This document shows positions 1 to 11,456 of a DNA stretch of 64,000 bases, piece by piece (positions within the stretch are counted from its first letter, which is position 1; each line of letters begins with the position of its first letter). A program made the translations under genes and the position numbers. The notes beneath the pieces were generated by a model that was not told the DNA's origin, ran no database searches, and worked only from the letters and a program-made list of their open reading frames with translations. The DNA is taken from the NCBI GenBank assembly GCA_036346205.1, contig JARFJB010000106.1, forward strand, positions 1 through 64,000, written 5' to 3'. The stretch comes from Vesta saturnalis (taxonomy: Eukaryota > Arthropoda > Insecta > Coleoptera > Lampyridae).

Positions 1-19
1 ACAATACGAAGGTATAAGA

Positions 20-1118
20 GAGTATAATTATATTTTGTTTTTGTTTACTAATAGAATGTATACACAGCATTTACATATAAAAGTGAACCTAAAAAAATGG
101 GTTGTTCAAATGTAATCAGTGATATGAGAAATTTACACAGAAAAATAGTAATAACTATTTTTGGTACTATGGAGCCTTTCATATTAGCATAAAATATTAC
201 TATGGTTAAAGTGCAATAACATGTCTAAGTTTAGAAAAATAACAAACTAAAATAAATAATACTACTTTATGAAAAATAAAAATATATTTATATTATTGTA
301 TGAAAGATTGAATGATTAATAAACTAGTAAGTAGCGATATTTAAGAGAATTGTACATCGCATAACACGTATATATGCAAAGCGGGTAGATTGAAAACTGT
401 ATGCATGGTTTACAACGAAGGCATGAGATAAACCCTGGAAAAGCCGTAAATGATAAGAATATGAAACAAAGATGAACTAACTGTTATACACTTTATTACG
501 CCCCAAAGCCTTTCACTAATTAGGCTTTCGGCGTTTCTGCAACGCAAGCCCAATACGTCTTATATTTTCTTCAGTAGAGTTATGTATGGAGGAAATTGAT
601 ATAGATGCTTTTGAAATCGGGCTAAATTTTTAAAACTTCACTATGTTATTAGGACTACTTATGATGAGTGATTCAAATTATCTTTCGGAAATGGGGCGTT
701 CATGCCGAAAATGTCGTTAAATTGAGAATGACCGGTCACTGCATGGTGTGAAATGCGAGTAGCGCGAGCAAAAGAAGCTAAGCATTTATCCTAAAGTTAC
801 TGAACTCCTTTGATATAATATAACAACATACTATTAACTACCCTATTTATCTTTCGGTAGGATTAGCCCTTAGATAGGACATCTCAGTACATATTGTACA
901 AATTTTTCAATGATTCTTCGAATCCCATGTTTAAACACCTTCCTTCGTAGGTAGGACCATTAGAAAGTATCAGGTCTATGGGAAATTGTATTAGGAGTTT
1001 GCTAAAATGATCACATTTTACTAGAATTTGAGTAATCCTACTAAATCAAAGCTAACATGTTACCATGGACGACAAGCAGCTCCTCAAGTTCCTGTTGAAT
1101 CCGCAGATTCACGAATAA
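20..1118 (+). repeat. First copy of a ~1.1-kb dispersed repeat
   Basis: This block is the same sequence as 13,944-15,026, colinear over its length with scattered substitutions and small indels. Shared landmarks include the AATTATATTTTG start, the 'ggggcgttcatgccgaaaa' segment near 692 and 14,599, and the 'catggacgacaagca' segment near 1064 and 14,972. It has no long reading frame. In the second copy the block runs straight into a Gypsy-type pol remnant. In this copy the matching pol remnant begins 2.9 kb further on (4046). It is probably the leader or LTR region of an old LTR retrotransposon, but no LTR ends can be defined. Confidence 0.75.
1065..1118 (+). other. 17-codon conserved start of a possible gag frame
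   Basis: An ATG followed by 16 more codons and TAA encodes MDDKQLLKFLLNPQIHE. The second repeat copy has the same frame at 14,973-15,026 with two residue changes and the same stop. It sits at the 3' end of a long untranslated block, just where an LTR element's gag would begin. This may be the eroded N-terminus of a Gag protein, but it is too short to prove. Confidence 0.3.
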
Positions 1119-3894
1119 ATTTGGAAATGTATTTTTAATGTACATATAAAGGATATCCACTTTTTGACATATTGCAGTGCAATGTTGCAACGGTCGCATG
1201 TGGAGTCACTTACTAACATCGCAACAGATCGTTAATACTTTCTATCAGATATCTTTTAGGATAGGGAACATTATTATATTTTTGATCTTTCAATCATAGA
1301 AATCCATTGGTGCCCTGCACAAATAATTCACCAGTAGCCACAAGAGAAAGAATTAAATTCAGAAATCTATACAAATCTATCCATACAGTGTAACTAAAAA
1401 AGATTGTAGTGTAACGTACAAAAATTTATTGGTGCATAATTCTGTTAATTGCTAGAAAATTATCTATTTTTAACTTCTTTTCGATATGTACTAAACGCAC
1501 AATTCGTACAATCAGTATTTAAAAACATTGCAGTAATTTACATGTCTATTGTGTAATTTAACAAAATCCGGTTAATGTGAATAATTCTATCAAAAGTAAA
1601 TAGGTATGACATCTGTCGGCGTGTAGCCAAACTCTGTACTATACAATGGTTGTAAACACCAATACTTTAAGTTAGTTTACGAAATTCTCGTAAGAGGGCG
1701 AGGTTTAATGTATCAAATAACCAATGGGACATCGTTTTATTGAACATAAATCTAATAGATCACAAATTCGATTTTGATAACAAAAATTTTCACTTTCTTC
1801 TCCGCCATTTTGGAGACGCTACGAAAATTTTGTGATTTCTTTTACACTTTCTCTACTAAACGAAATTGTTTCGGATTCTGGTAAAAGATGTCAAACCAAT
1901 AGGAATTTCTACCAAATTTTCTAGTCCTATTGATCGCAAAGTTTGCGGATTATAAACAAAATTTAATAGTGTCCAATAAGGGGTAAGAATTACAGTTTTT
2001 CTCATTTGGTACTAATTTAAAATCTTCCTTCTTAGGGAACGGAACCCATACAATCTACAAGTATAAAACTTTAGATTCGTTTTTACATTTATTGCACGCC
2101 TTACAACGTAGTGGTAAGCTCGTAAACTTCCTTTATCTTCGTGCTCACCTACCCTTACTTTTTTTTAGCGATTAGATTAGATTAGATTAGATTAGACTAT
2201 CTATCGATGTGGTTAGCGAAAATAGAAACCGAAAAATAAAAGTAACAGGAAACCTTATTAATCGTCACATACTTTGAAACTGGCTTCTCGGATATTACCG
2301 TAAATTGGGTTATATGTAACTACATCTACTTCATGCGTGCTGTTTAACTATTTCTGATAGTGGTTATATTTTCCATTTATGGAACTGGTGTGAGGTAACC
2401 AGCGTAATCTATTGGTTTAACAGGTCAGATTAGTGCATGTTTTATTTCGTATACATCTATGACTTCCTCATTATACTATAACTCATTTGGAGTGATACGA
2501 AGGTACTAAAACAACAATTGATTAGTTATTGACTAGAAGTACACATGAAATATACATACCTACGCTAATTAGTTATAAATGCAACTCAATGTACTATTAA
2601 TATTCAACCACCGACACAAAATATTTTAGTGCTTCATATAACGTTACTGGCAACATTACTCTTGCGGCTTTCAATATTCTTTTGGAATGCAAACCTCATC
2701 GTTGATGTGGGTCGAGTTGGCCCATTTGCATATCTACTACTGTTCAGAGGCCAACTCTCACGTGATAAAGATATAAATTTTTAACACCGTTATGCAGCTG
2801 TTATTGTAGAACTGCTATCAACTTGTTATTTGCTAATTTTCATTTTGAAACAATTTAACTGCTATTTCATACTTTAAGATAAAACTCACTATTTGTTACT
2901 TCTCATTGTAAATATATTTGGAATTTTGTATTCAATATCAGTTACTAGGGTCACAATTTAACTGCTATTTCATACTTTAAGATAAAACTCGCTATTTGCT
3001 ATCTCAACGCACTGTAAATTGGTATGACTATAGGTATATCATTCCCGTATAAAGGTTACTTAACGATTATTTTGATTTTGGGTGTAAATTTGAACTTTAC
3101 CGATTAAAAATGTATTTGTTATAATTTTGGTGTACAACGGCAGCAAGTTTCTGTTTTGGTAACTGTAAATAATTTTCTTACGCGCTGTTAGCGTAATTTT
3201 TAAGCTTCTTTCAGGGGTAAGGGAAGGCCTTTCATCGTGAAAAGAGAAACATATTAAAATATTGTAAGTATTTTTATCTCTATTTTATTTTTTGGTAAAG
3301 CGGTTATGACCTGGATTAAATCCGCTCTGGGTACTTGCGAAAGTTAATTAATTAATATTTTCTGTGGTGTGTACACATATAGTATATAATATATCTATTA
3401 TTTGGAAATGTTCTGGGTTATAATTTTGGGAAACATTAACGGGTTAATGATTTGTAATTATATTTATAAACTTTCTCAAGGCGTTGTTTATACTACGCAG
3501 ATAGCCGAGTTGTTATTATTTTTTGTTGTTCACTGCTACCATTAAACCAAATAATTATTTTTTTACTTCAAATATAACGATACGTTCGAGAGACTCATTA
3601 TCTTATTCTTCCTGTTCCTTTGTGAATGTTGTCCTTTCCTTCCTGTACTTACCTGCACATACCTTACTATCCAGGGTTGGGATAGTACTGCGTTCGACTT
3701 CCGGGGAAACAAACCCTGGCGCCTGTTAAATAAATACTTTGACCCTGCCCGCCTCCTATGAGCTAGACGGTGTATTTCTAACAGCAGATAAGTGTAGGAC
3801 TTACCGTCTGTTGTATTTGCTAACTTCTTTTGTTTCTTTGTCTACGTTCTTATATCTTACGTCATAGTAGTTTAAGGATAAAATTATAATGTGT
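1119..3894. other. AT-rich stretch without recognisable genes
   Basis: No coding region is supported here. It holds a five-unit GATTA run (about 2171-2196) and a local direct duplication of ~60 bp (2851-2917 and 2954-3018). A GC-richer segment near 3670-3790 contains a TGGCGCC core at ~3714 that could be a decayed tRNA-Lys primer-binding site. This whole stretch is missing from the second copy of the surrounding repeat. Confidence 0.5.
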
Positions 3895-4590
3895 AACCTA
3901 AGAAAATATACTGCTACTGTTGTCAGAAAGAAGCCAAAACTAAAAATATCTGTCCAATCTGTGGAAAGTCTTCAGGAAAGGGGAGTCAGCGTTCTTAGAG
4001 ATCGAGTTTAAATCACAGTTTCCAATGTCTCTACGTAACCAATACAGGCTACTTTAGACTTCGTCTGTGAGCATTAAAGGCGACCAATGACTAGCTTTGC
4101 AGGTATAGATTTTAGGAAGAAATTTTAGGATTGTTGGATTTAGGATAGACTGTGTGCAATACGCAATCGTGCGGAATTTTAGAAACTCTCGAGGTGCCTA
4201 CGAAATTGAAAGCTGGAGTTAAATTGATGGAAGTGCTCATACCTGAAATATACTATAGTTTGACATGAGAGTGGAATTTCTTGAAGGGTATTAGCATTTA
4301 CCAGTTGAAGGAATGGTGCCTTTAAGACAGACTTCTAGCTACCAATGCTGTTGAACATCTACAGGACCAATCGCATTTGAGTGAAGTTAAGAGGCATCAT
4401 CTGCAGTTGCCAGTAAACCGCAATAAAGCAATGTCGTGAAGCGATTGCTAACCACGTTGACACCCATGAAACAACGGTGTTACAGCTTAACTCATTAAAC
4501 GTAGAAATGTCTCTGATAGACACTATTTAGTATTGACGTTATGTCGGCTTTTTGGCAAATCCAAATGGATGAGATTGTTACACTTTCAGT
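3895..4590 (+). pseudogene. Gypsy-type gag/pol remnant (copy 1)
   Basis: At 3910-3990 one frame reads a degenerate zinc-knuckle tail with the cysteine pairs CYCC and CPIC, then a Gly/Ser/Lys-rich end and a stop, as at the C-terminus of Gypsy-type Gag. From 4046 to 4590 the sequence is colinear with 15,028-15,735. It ends in a short RT block that reads VLTLCRLFGKSKWM in one frame and a WQIQMDE-like motif in another. Compared with copy 2 it has lost the RT N-terminal block (roughly 15,487-15,660). Stops and frameshifts are frequent, so this is a dead fragment. Confidence 0.6.
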
Positions 4591-6208
4591 ACATGTGTTT
4601 CACAATCTTGCATTACTTTTTATATTTCGATATTTTTAATAAATAGCAGGTTATTTCTCCAACGGGTATTCTGAAGTGGGAAATTTGAATTGTACTGGCG
4701 CGTTTCACGCTTTCAGATACAATTTTATTTCCGTTTTGTTTGTGATTAAATATGATTGTCATGAATAAAGTAAGAAAACTTTGAACTTTCTTAGTTTCGC
4801 AACTTAATAACTTAATTTGAGATTTCGACGGATATATTTTTATATACTTTTCACTCATGTTGTCTAGGTATATCATGCTTTTCATCTAAAAACAATTATA
4901 AACTATCCTCCTTTTATTAAGTGTTTCTCTAATGCTTAGTGTTGACTTAAATTTTTAATACTAAAACTAAATAGGGTCTTTATAACGTTCTGTAAGGTGA
5001 AACAGTGATCACTGACTTGCCAAGATGATATAAACTAAAAATTAAGACGTATGTTATTTATGCTTTAGCACAGATATATGTAACCGTATTATAAGTGTGT
5101 AACTGTGGTTTCATATTAGTTGAGTTGATCGTCCTATTTCCACAGTTTTTGCTTTTATAGCACGACGCTTCGGAAGCGCACTCTTTTTACGCCATCAGGC
5201 TTAGTCCTGAGAAGGACTGTTTTCGCACTTGAGTTGAATTCATATATTGTGGTATGGTAGGTAGTATGCACAATTCTTGGACTTCTGGTCTTCATTGTGA
5301 GGTTACTTTGTATTTAGGTTCTTGTTTTTCAGTTACCCTTTCTCTGTTTAGGTTAGGTGTTAGATCAGGGTAGCCATTTTCATTAAGCGTTCTAGCGACA
5401 TTTTATTTTTCTCTTTCCAGGCCCTCTTGTTATATCTAACCTTTTTAAGTATATGCTGTACGTAATTAGAAGTAAAACTAGCAGTCAAAGCTAATGTAAT
5501 GCAACATTGATAAGAGCACAGCTTGGTTGGGCCAAGAGGCAAGATTTCTGATAACTTCCATCTGGCATAAGGGTTTAAAAGTCTATTTGATATAAGTTAT
5601 TTTTGTTGTCTCCACAGGGTTGCCTATTTTCATTATTAACTTGTTACAAACGAGGTCCCATAATTACTATCAAATAAACATTGTAGGTTGCGCCACGTGT
5701 TTGCTAAAAATCATATATTTGTAATATTAATTAAGAAATTATTATTATTAAAAAGAAATATTTCTGCACCTCCTTTATTGCAGTAATTTCAACTTCATCT
5801 GACTAAGCTAAGAATGGCCTTTAAACAAAATCCATGTTCTTTTAGAAATATTTTGTAAATAATCGTTTTTTTCCACAACCAATAAATAATAGCTTGTTTT
5901 GCTCTCTATTTTTAGTGATCTAAGCGGGCGTTTGATCTCTGGTAGGCAAAATTCGTTGATAGGTTACTATGCCTACGGTTACTATGAAAATCATACTATA
6001 CCTGTTTTGACCTTTCGCCACAATTGCACTGTAATCACCTACACAATACCAAACAGTTAGTGTATTAAATTTCGTGTAATGTTTAAAACGCATACATGTA
6101 CTATTGTTACACATTTAATGAAATTATTGGCTGAGATTGTTGGCCACTACCTTACTCAGTTTTTACGTCATTTTTGACGGAATGTGTACGTCACTGTAAC
6201 ATACACTC
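4591..6208. other. Noncoding stretch, no supported genes
   Basis: Three minus-strand frames of 60-90 codons occur here (4613-4885, 5360-5542, 5920-6114). None shows a recognisable domain, signal peptide or codon pattern, and I regard them as chance frames. No RNA gene or mobile-element structure was seen. Confidence 0.5.
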
Positions 6209-6274
6209 CTCTCGCTCTAGATGAAACACTCGCTCGCTGCGCTCGTTCGTGTGTCGAAATCTAGAGATTGAGAG
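6209..6274. repeat. Imperfect inverted repeat, CG-rich loop
   Basis: The left arm (6209-6222, ctctcgctctagat) and right arm (6259-6274, atctagagattgagag) can pair with one small bulge or mismatch region. The 36-base loop is rich in CGCTCG units, unlike the AT-rich surroundings. It may be the core of a MITE-like hairpin. It lies ~360 bp upstream of the odorant-binding-protein TATA box. Confidence 0.5.
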
Positions 6275-6635
6275 TAAATAGCGCCTTTGCTCACTTGTAC
6301 TAAAATTAGGAATTTCCAGTCTTATGGAACCAATTAGTTAAAATGTTTATAACTTGTTCTTCGCAAATACGCTGATTATCGAAATAAAAACTTTCCACTA
6401 AAATTTCAATATGGCTGAAGGTTTGTTAATTTACATATCTTTATTGTTTTCAATTAAAAAAAAATATACCTTTTAAAAGATTAAAATTTTGTTTTTGTTA
6501 AGCACACTTTAATCAACTACAAACAAGCCAAATATTGGAATATTCAAATCTATTAGTTTCATTACCTAGTGTTTATAATTGTGCAAAGGACAAACGTGTT
6601 TAATTTTTTTCCCCTTGAAATTTTTATCGTCACTG

Positions 6636-6643
6636 TATAAATA
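6636..6643 (+). promoter_or_regulatory. TATA box of the odorant-binding-protein gene
   Basis: The sequence TATAAATA lies 59 bp before the ATG of the signal-peptide exon. Transcription would then start near 6665-6670, giving a ~35-base 5' UTR, which is normal for a small secreted-protein gene. The call rests on sequence and spacing only. Confidence 0.55.
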
Positions 6644-6701
6644 TTGATGCCACCTTGTGTTTTGACTTTATAATTTAGAGCACATTGTCACAATACAGAA
6701 A

Positions 6702-7136
6702 ATGCGAGTTTTTCTACTGATGCCTCTGCTAGCTTTTATGACAACATCCTAAAGGGTAAGAAATTCATTATATTATCAAAATAAGTGTAATAAACACTTA
6801 GATGCCAGACCACGTTGTAGCTGTTTGGGGAAATTTAACAATGAATCACCATGTGTGCACGAGACTCAAGTTAGTTCTGAAATCATAGCAAGGTATTTAG
6901 ATGAACATGATGTGCCTGATGATGAAGCTTTCTGGTGCTACTGTAAGTGCCTTCACATGACGTTTAGCTTTATGAAACCTGATGCTACATACGATCTATA
7001 TGAACTGATAGAGAAGGCACATTTTATGTCTGAAGAGTTAGCCGATAGATGCATTGGTCATGGTATTCAAACAGAGGACCTTTGTTTAAAGGTTTACCAG
7101 GTAGCTAAATGTTCTGTGACTTCTTTAATCGAGTAA
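6702..7136 (+). CDS. Odorant-binding protein (PBP/GOBP family), two exons, broken exon 1
   Basis: Exon 2 (6802-7136) encodes a small acidic helical protein with the six-cysteine OBP pattern. C1 is in SPCVHET; 27 residues follow before C2 in the CYCKC cluster (C2-x3-C3); 33 residues precede C4 (ADRC); then x10 to C5 and x8 to C6 (EDLC...AKC). The 33-residue C3-C4 gap is slightly short for classic OBPs. Exon 1 (6702-6755) encodes a signal-peptide start (MRVFLLMPLLAFMTTS), followed by an in-frame TAA and then a GTAAG donor. The 46-bp intron ends at TTAG (6801). The exon phases disagree by one base, so a single-base deletion near 6750 would explain both the stop and the phase. Exon 2 is open to its TAA. 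ATTAAA at 7178 may be the poly(A) signal. Such proteins are secreted and carry hydrophobic ligands in sensory or other fluids. It is either a recent pseudogene or a sequence error; the family call is firm. Confidence 0.82.
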
Positions 7137-7559
7137 TACACTTCAAAAAGTGTTGTGCACTTTTTTTTTTACTGCATATTAAACGTTATTCCTTAAACTA
7201 TACAGCGTAGCAACTGGTAAATGTCAAGCATATATCACTGTAGCGCAAAAAATGTACAACTTTACTGGCAAAAGTACACATGGTTATTAATACAATCAAA
7301 GAACAAAAGAAAAGTATTTAAAAACAGCAATAAGCAATATTATAAAATTAATATAGTTAAAGTGAATACCGCACCATGTCCGAAACAACAAAGAAATAAT
7401 CACGATAACAGCGAAGATATGTGTAATAATTGCTAAAAATGGATTTTATTCAATTGGAAAAAGGTTATTGAACCATCTGGTATTCCCTTGAAGTTAAAAA
7501 GCCTTATTGTAAATCTTCATACTAATAAATCATTTATTCATTTAGGATATTGTTAAACT
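7137..7559. other. Spacer downstream of the OBP gene
   Basis: The OBP 3' end with a T10 run and ATTAAA (7178-7183) is followed by AT-rich sequence. A 71-codon frame at 7221-7436 is lysine/asparagine-rich with no recognisable domain and is probably chance. Confidence 0.45.
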
Positions 7560-7762
7560 AAACCATTTCAAATAAGGGAAGGTGTTTTTCAAGTTGCACC
7601 TTTGTTACCACTTTTATTTTATAATTATGCTAATTATATATTCCAGAATCTGATGTAAGTAACCAAATAGGCTTTCGTCTATATGCTAAATCAGGTATAT
7701 GCCCTATTTCAGTTATTGGTTACGCAGATGATGCTGTTATTGTTACGAAAAAACAATGATGT
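7560..7762 (+). pseudogene. Non-LTR reverse-transcriptase remnant
   Basis: One frame reads REGVFQVAPLLPLLF, recognisable as the RT block before the active site. After a frame change, another reads GYADDAVIVTKK, the YxDD catalytic motif (YADD). The YADD form and the preceding block are typical of non-LTR (LINE) RT rather than LTR RT. Flanking sequence upstream (from ~7440) and downstream has stops in all frames. The fragment is unrelated to the I-like array later in the window. Confidence 0.7.
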
Positions 7763-8600
7763 AGGCTGACATTTATCACTAATGAAATAATAAAAATTTA
7801 ATGAAATTGTACTTCACATAAATCCTGCAAATCATCCCCAATTAAAAAGTATATTAAATAATACATGTTTAATGACAGCTTCAAATAAATACAATTATAC
7901 CCATTGGTGATAGCGTCACAATCAAATATCTTGTTGTTATTTCTCTAAATACTTTAAGACACCGTAAATAGTGTAAAGAAACCTATAGTTGGACCTATAT
8001 CAGAGGCTGAATACAATTGATTAATATTTCTCACCAATTTTCTTTGAAAACTGCTCCTCTTGAAGAAATTTTGCAAATGCCCAATGATAGTAAAAACAGT
8101 TTTTTATATTCACATACGAATGTTAAGGAACTGAAAGGATTCATTGTATACATTAGATTTTGCTTATCTAGACATATAGAACTAGTACGATGTTGTCGTT
8201 ATTGCACGTATTTAGCAAAGCGTATAAATAATTCAAGATCTAAGAAAGCCAGAGAAAACAACTTCGATCAATGGTTAAAAAGGTATAACATTTTGCCTGC
8301 CCTGCTTCACTTATGAAAAATGATACGAGAAACCTTGTAGTATCAGATGAATCCTCTAAAATTTAACGGAAAATGTGGTTTTATAGGTTAGTACTTCACC
8401 AACTGTAAATACATATGACAAGCCTAAACACACAACTAACGGTGTACTCTCAAAAACTACAATGATTGAATAGTTTTCCAGTAAACATGTGCATTTTGTG
8501 TTATAGTGACGTGTGTTTGACATTTACCACTTTCCACGCTGTTTAGTTTGGGGAATAAAGTATATTATAGAGTAAAAAAGGGTATAACTCTTTTTAAGAT
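7763..8600 (+). other. Possible eroded extension of the LINE; 99-codon frame of unknown nature
   Basis: A frame at 8017-8316 (99 codons, basic, several Cys, starting from TTG rather than ATG) follows the RT scrap on the same strand. It could be a decayed C-terminal LINE region (thumb or later), but no motif proves it. The remainder has no supported feature. Confidence 0.3.
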
Positions 8601-8603
8601 GTA

Positions 8604-8922
8604 TTACTCAATCAAATAATTCACAGAACATTTAGCTACTTGGTAGTCCTTCAGACAATGATCCTCTGTCTCAGTACCATGAGCAATGCATCCATCGGCC
8701 AACTCATCAGACATAAAAGGTGCTTTCTCTCTTATTTCATACACATTTGTATATACCACCAGGTTTCAAAAAGTTATGTCATGTGAGCGCACTTACGGTA
8801 GTACCGAAAAGCTTCCTCATCAGTCTTATAATGTTCATCTAAATAACTTGAGTCTCGTTTACACATGCTTGATGGTGAATTACTGTTAAATATTCCCAAA
8901 CATCTAAAACGTGCCCTGACAT
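8604..8922 (-). pseudogene. Inverted OBP pseudogene (paralogue of 6702-7136)
   Basis: On the minus strand this is clearly homologous to exon 2 of the OBP gene. It reads PFMSDELADGCIAHG, then a C5-x8-C6 segment ending AKCSVNYLIE and a stop. The upstream half matches in nucleotide sequence but carries frame breaks and stops. The second conserved cysteine codon is TAC (FRYYRKC), and the AG of the intron acceptor is changed to GG. No signal-peptide exon was found upstream (8923-9060). It is a non-functional tail-to-tail duplicate, 1.5 kb from its paralogue. Confidence 0.8.
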
Positions 8923-9166
8923 CCAAATGTGTAGCGTTAGTTTGCACTTACTTTGACTAATTCATACGTATGTCAAATTCGTATTTTATCACCCTTAAAA
9001 AACTAAAGTGTACCAACTTTGAGTTCAATACATTCAGCTGTTTTCTATTACGAATTTTCAAAAATAATATGCCGCTTTAATGTCCTATATCTCGTTTGCT
9101 ATTAACATTTTACTAACGCATGTTTTCGTTAAACGACATATTTTGATCACCACTTCTACAGTTGTC

Positions 9167-9167
<1 letters not shown>

Positions 9168-9232
<65 letters not shown>
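9168..9232. repeat. (TA)n microsatellite
   Basis: A nearly pure run of TA dinucleotides about 64 bases long. No coding potential. Confidence 0.95.
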
Positions 9233-9238
<6 letters not shown>

Positions 9239-9389
9239 TTCGGTCTATCAAGTAATTAGACCATCAACAGGGATGAACCGCATTTAGCACACAATCAACT
9301 TGACGTTAAAATATACAAAAGTAAATTTATTTTATATTTCAACAAGTTGATTGTACGTGTTAAATTATTTTTTAACTACACCAAATATA

Positions 9390-10260
9390 ATAAAAAAATA
9401 TCGTCTTTATTGATCCATGATACTTCATCCAATCCCCATCACTTTACGAATTACTTATTCCTCTTAGAGATAAGGACTTTTTCTACCAGGTACACATCGG
9501 GATACTTTGCCTTCTGTAATTCTGTTCATAGAACCCTCCCAGTACAGGGGTTCCTTTCATGTCATCCAACATGTAGGTTGTGGCGTTAGTAATGCGAACT
9601 TTCTAATTCTTAAATAGTTCAATAGATCAATTGGGTGTGCATCTTTTGGTGAAAATACTTTTAAATTTACTGATTCATACTGTCACCCCCACAATATCGA
9701 TTCCGGTCGAATGTTCCTATGTGAGTGTAAGCTTTGTATAATTACAGATATCTGTGGGCTTCATTTCGGTAGTTCTATGTTTACAATAGATATAATCCAT
9801 CGTTACAGTATCAATTATATCAATCCATTTGTATTTACCTTCTCGTCTAAACGTCTTATGTAGAGCACACTTAGTGGTTCTGATAACAAGTTCCGCAAAT
9901 GCAAACTTCTTTGTGCTATAGGTGGAGAAATCATTGACTGCATAACGCTGCTTTAGTTTAGTAAAATGCTTATTGCAGAACTCTTTTCCTGCATCTGTCT
10001 GTAAATTGGTAGGTTTCCGTATTTTTGAAGATTGTTTGCATGGCCTTGGTAACTTCTTGACCTGTTTCTGTTTTTGATCCTATAGCCCACAGGTATTTCG
10101 AAAAATAGTCGATACGCATTAATATGTACTTATAGCCCTCATTTTGGTATATGTGTTAAATTCCGGAAGTCTGCTTGCCAAAGGTCATCAAAACCTTTAA
10201 TTATTGTTCGTCTTCGTTTAAAACTTTTTTCATGCAAGTTTGTCCATTCGTTGACAGCTT
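9390..10260 (-). pseudogene. Polinton/Maverick-type integrase remnant
   Basis: On the minus strand, fragments in three frames follow the order of a retroviral-type (rve) integrase: an LWQAD block at ~10,170 holding the first catalytic Asp, a DYFSKYLWAIGS-like block near 10,100, a QTDAGKEF block at ~9978-10,001 with the second Asp, and a downstream AELVIRT block (~9880) with the Glu. Nearer 9440-9600 there is a YLVEKV-type motif resembling the C-terminal chromodomain region of Maverick integrases (C. elegans F54H12.3 type). Frame changes and stops interrupt it repeatedly. Integration of a large virus-like transposon would be its ancestral role; it is dead now. Confidence 0.65.
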
Positions 10261-10297
10261 TTAATTTGTAAATAGTACTAATTTATCCACAGTTTCT

Positions 10298-10564
10298 TTA
10301 AGTTGATATAGTCTTTCGCTCCAACGCTAGATAAGCGTTAGAGTTTCCTTTAAAACCTTTCCGAACTGCTTGAAGACAAAAATCAAGGCACACTTTCTTT
10401 ATAGCATCACCATCTTCTTCCAGGTGCGTCAACTGTGTCAAACGGTTTCCATCCAAATTGAACCTTGCTGATAAACAGTATTGTTTAGTGGTGACATCTT
10501 GAGGATCTGTGGGGTTGACAGCATTGCTGAGTCTCATTCTCAATATCAAATTGATTATTATCAT
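10298..10564 (-). pseudogene. Fragment of a Polinton-associated uncharacterised protein
   Basis: An 88-codon frame holds the motif NAVNPTDPQDVTTKQY, a pattern I associate with uncharacterised proteins of arthropod Polinton/adintovirus-like elements. The rest is rich in charged residues (a TQLTHLEEDGDAIKKVC segment). It lies directly upstream of the integrase remnant on the same strand, as part of one element. The function is unknown. Confidence 0.45.
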
Positions 10565-10637
10565 TCAGTTTAAACTGAGGAGCTAATTCCTTCAATTGAA
10601 ACTGGGTATGTGAACGTCCATATTTGTCTAGGGGGTT

Positions 10638-11165
10638 TTAGTTATATGTCGACATTACTAAATTCTCATTTATATTGTTTGAAATACGGCTCTTTGGTTT
10701 TTCAATGTATCCATCTTGATATAATTCTTCTACAAATGATATTATGTCATTTATGACACATGTGTTTACCGCCAATTTTTCTGTCCAAAATACCTCTAGA
10801 TCACGGATTAATTCATGTGCATCATTCCAATATTTATATTCAATCTGCGTTTGTTCACAAAACATAGGTCCACCTCCTTTGGTTGTGGGTGATGATGATA
10901 CCAAGCGTTTGATTATTTGTATATACTTTTTGTTGCGGCTTCCTCAAATTTTCCCACCTACGTCATAATCTTTCCATGCAACAATTGTAGATTTTACAAT
11001 ACTTCTATATTTTTTCTATGTTTTGAATTTACTAGATTTAAATTGGGCTCATTCATAATATGCAGATCGTATAAACCTGGAGTCCCTTTATACGTGACGC
11101 CTTTAATACTCATATCGTTTCCTTTATTTGTAACGGGAGTGTTACCAACTGTTTTAGTATCATAG
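10638..11165 (-). pseudogene. Fragment of a second Polinton-associated protein
   Basis: The upper part (about 11,060-11,165, minus) reads a YKGTPGLYDL segment. The lower part (10,638-10,904) reads IEYKYWNDAHELIRDL and ends in a helical acidic stretch (NDIISFVEELYQDGYIEK). Both segments resemble one protein found beside integrase in insect Polinton-like elements. Stops and frame changes lie between them. The role in the element is not established. Confidence 0.5.
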
Positions 11166-11246
11166 TAGACTCCATGAGTATGATTAATAGAATTGTCTAT
11201 TTGTTTGTTTTGGTATCATAGTGGACTCCATGAGTATGATTAATAG
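11157..11246. repeat. 34-bp direct duplication
   Basis: The segment at 11,157-11,190 is repeated at 11,213-11,246 with one base changed (tagac versus tggac). A 22-bp spacer separates the units. It lies inside the Polinton remnant and probably arose after its decay. Confidence 0.85.
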
Positions 11247-11456
11247 CACTTTCAGGATCCCTCATAATACATTCAACGTATATACGAGGCAAATCGTTGC
11301 CTCATATGAACAGGGGTGGTTTCTCTGGTTTAACGTCACTTCCAGCCCTTGACGACTTTCTGTACCTTTAACGTTGTTGGAATGCAAAAAATTACCCAAC
11401 GCAGTTTTCCTAGTTGCGTTGAAATTTTTATTGTCATATGCCTGAGGTTGCTTGCT

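Noticed and set aside
2171..2196. GATTA repeat as a possible telomeric repeat
   Set aside because: Only about five units, and not the TTAGG or TCAGG insect telomere unit. Treated as a simple microsatellite.
4613..4885. 90-codon minus-strand frame as a gene
   Set aside because: No domain or promoter is visible, and its composition matches the AT-rich background.
7221..7436. 71-codon frame after the OBP gene as an extra exon
   Set aside because: No splice signals connect it, OBP exon 2 already ends in its own stop, and the residues are of low complexity (Lys/Asn).
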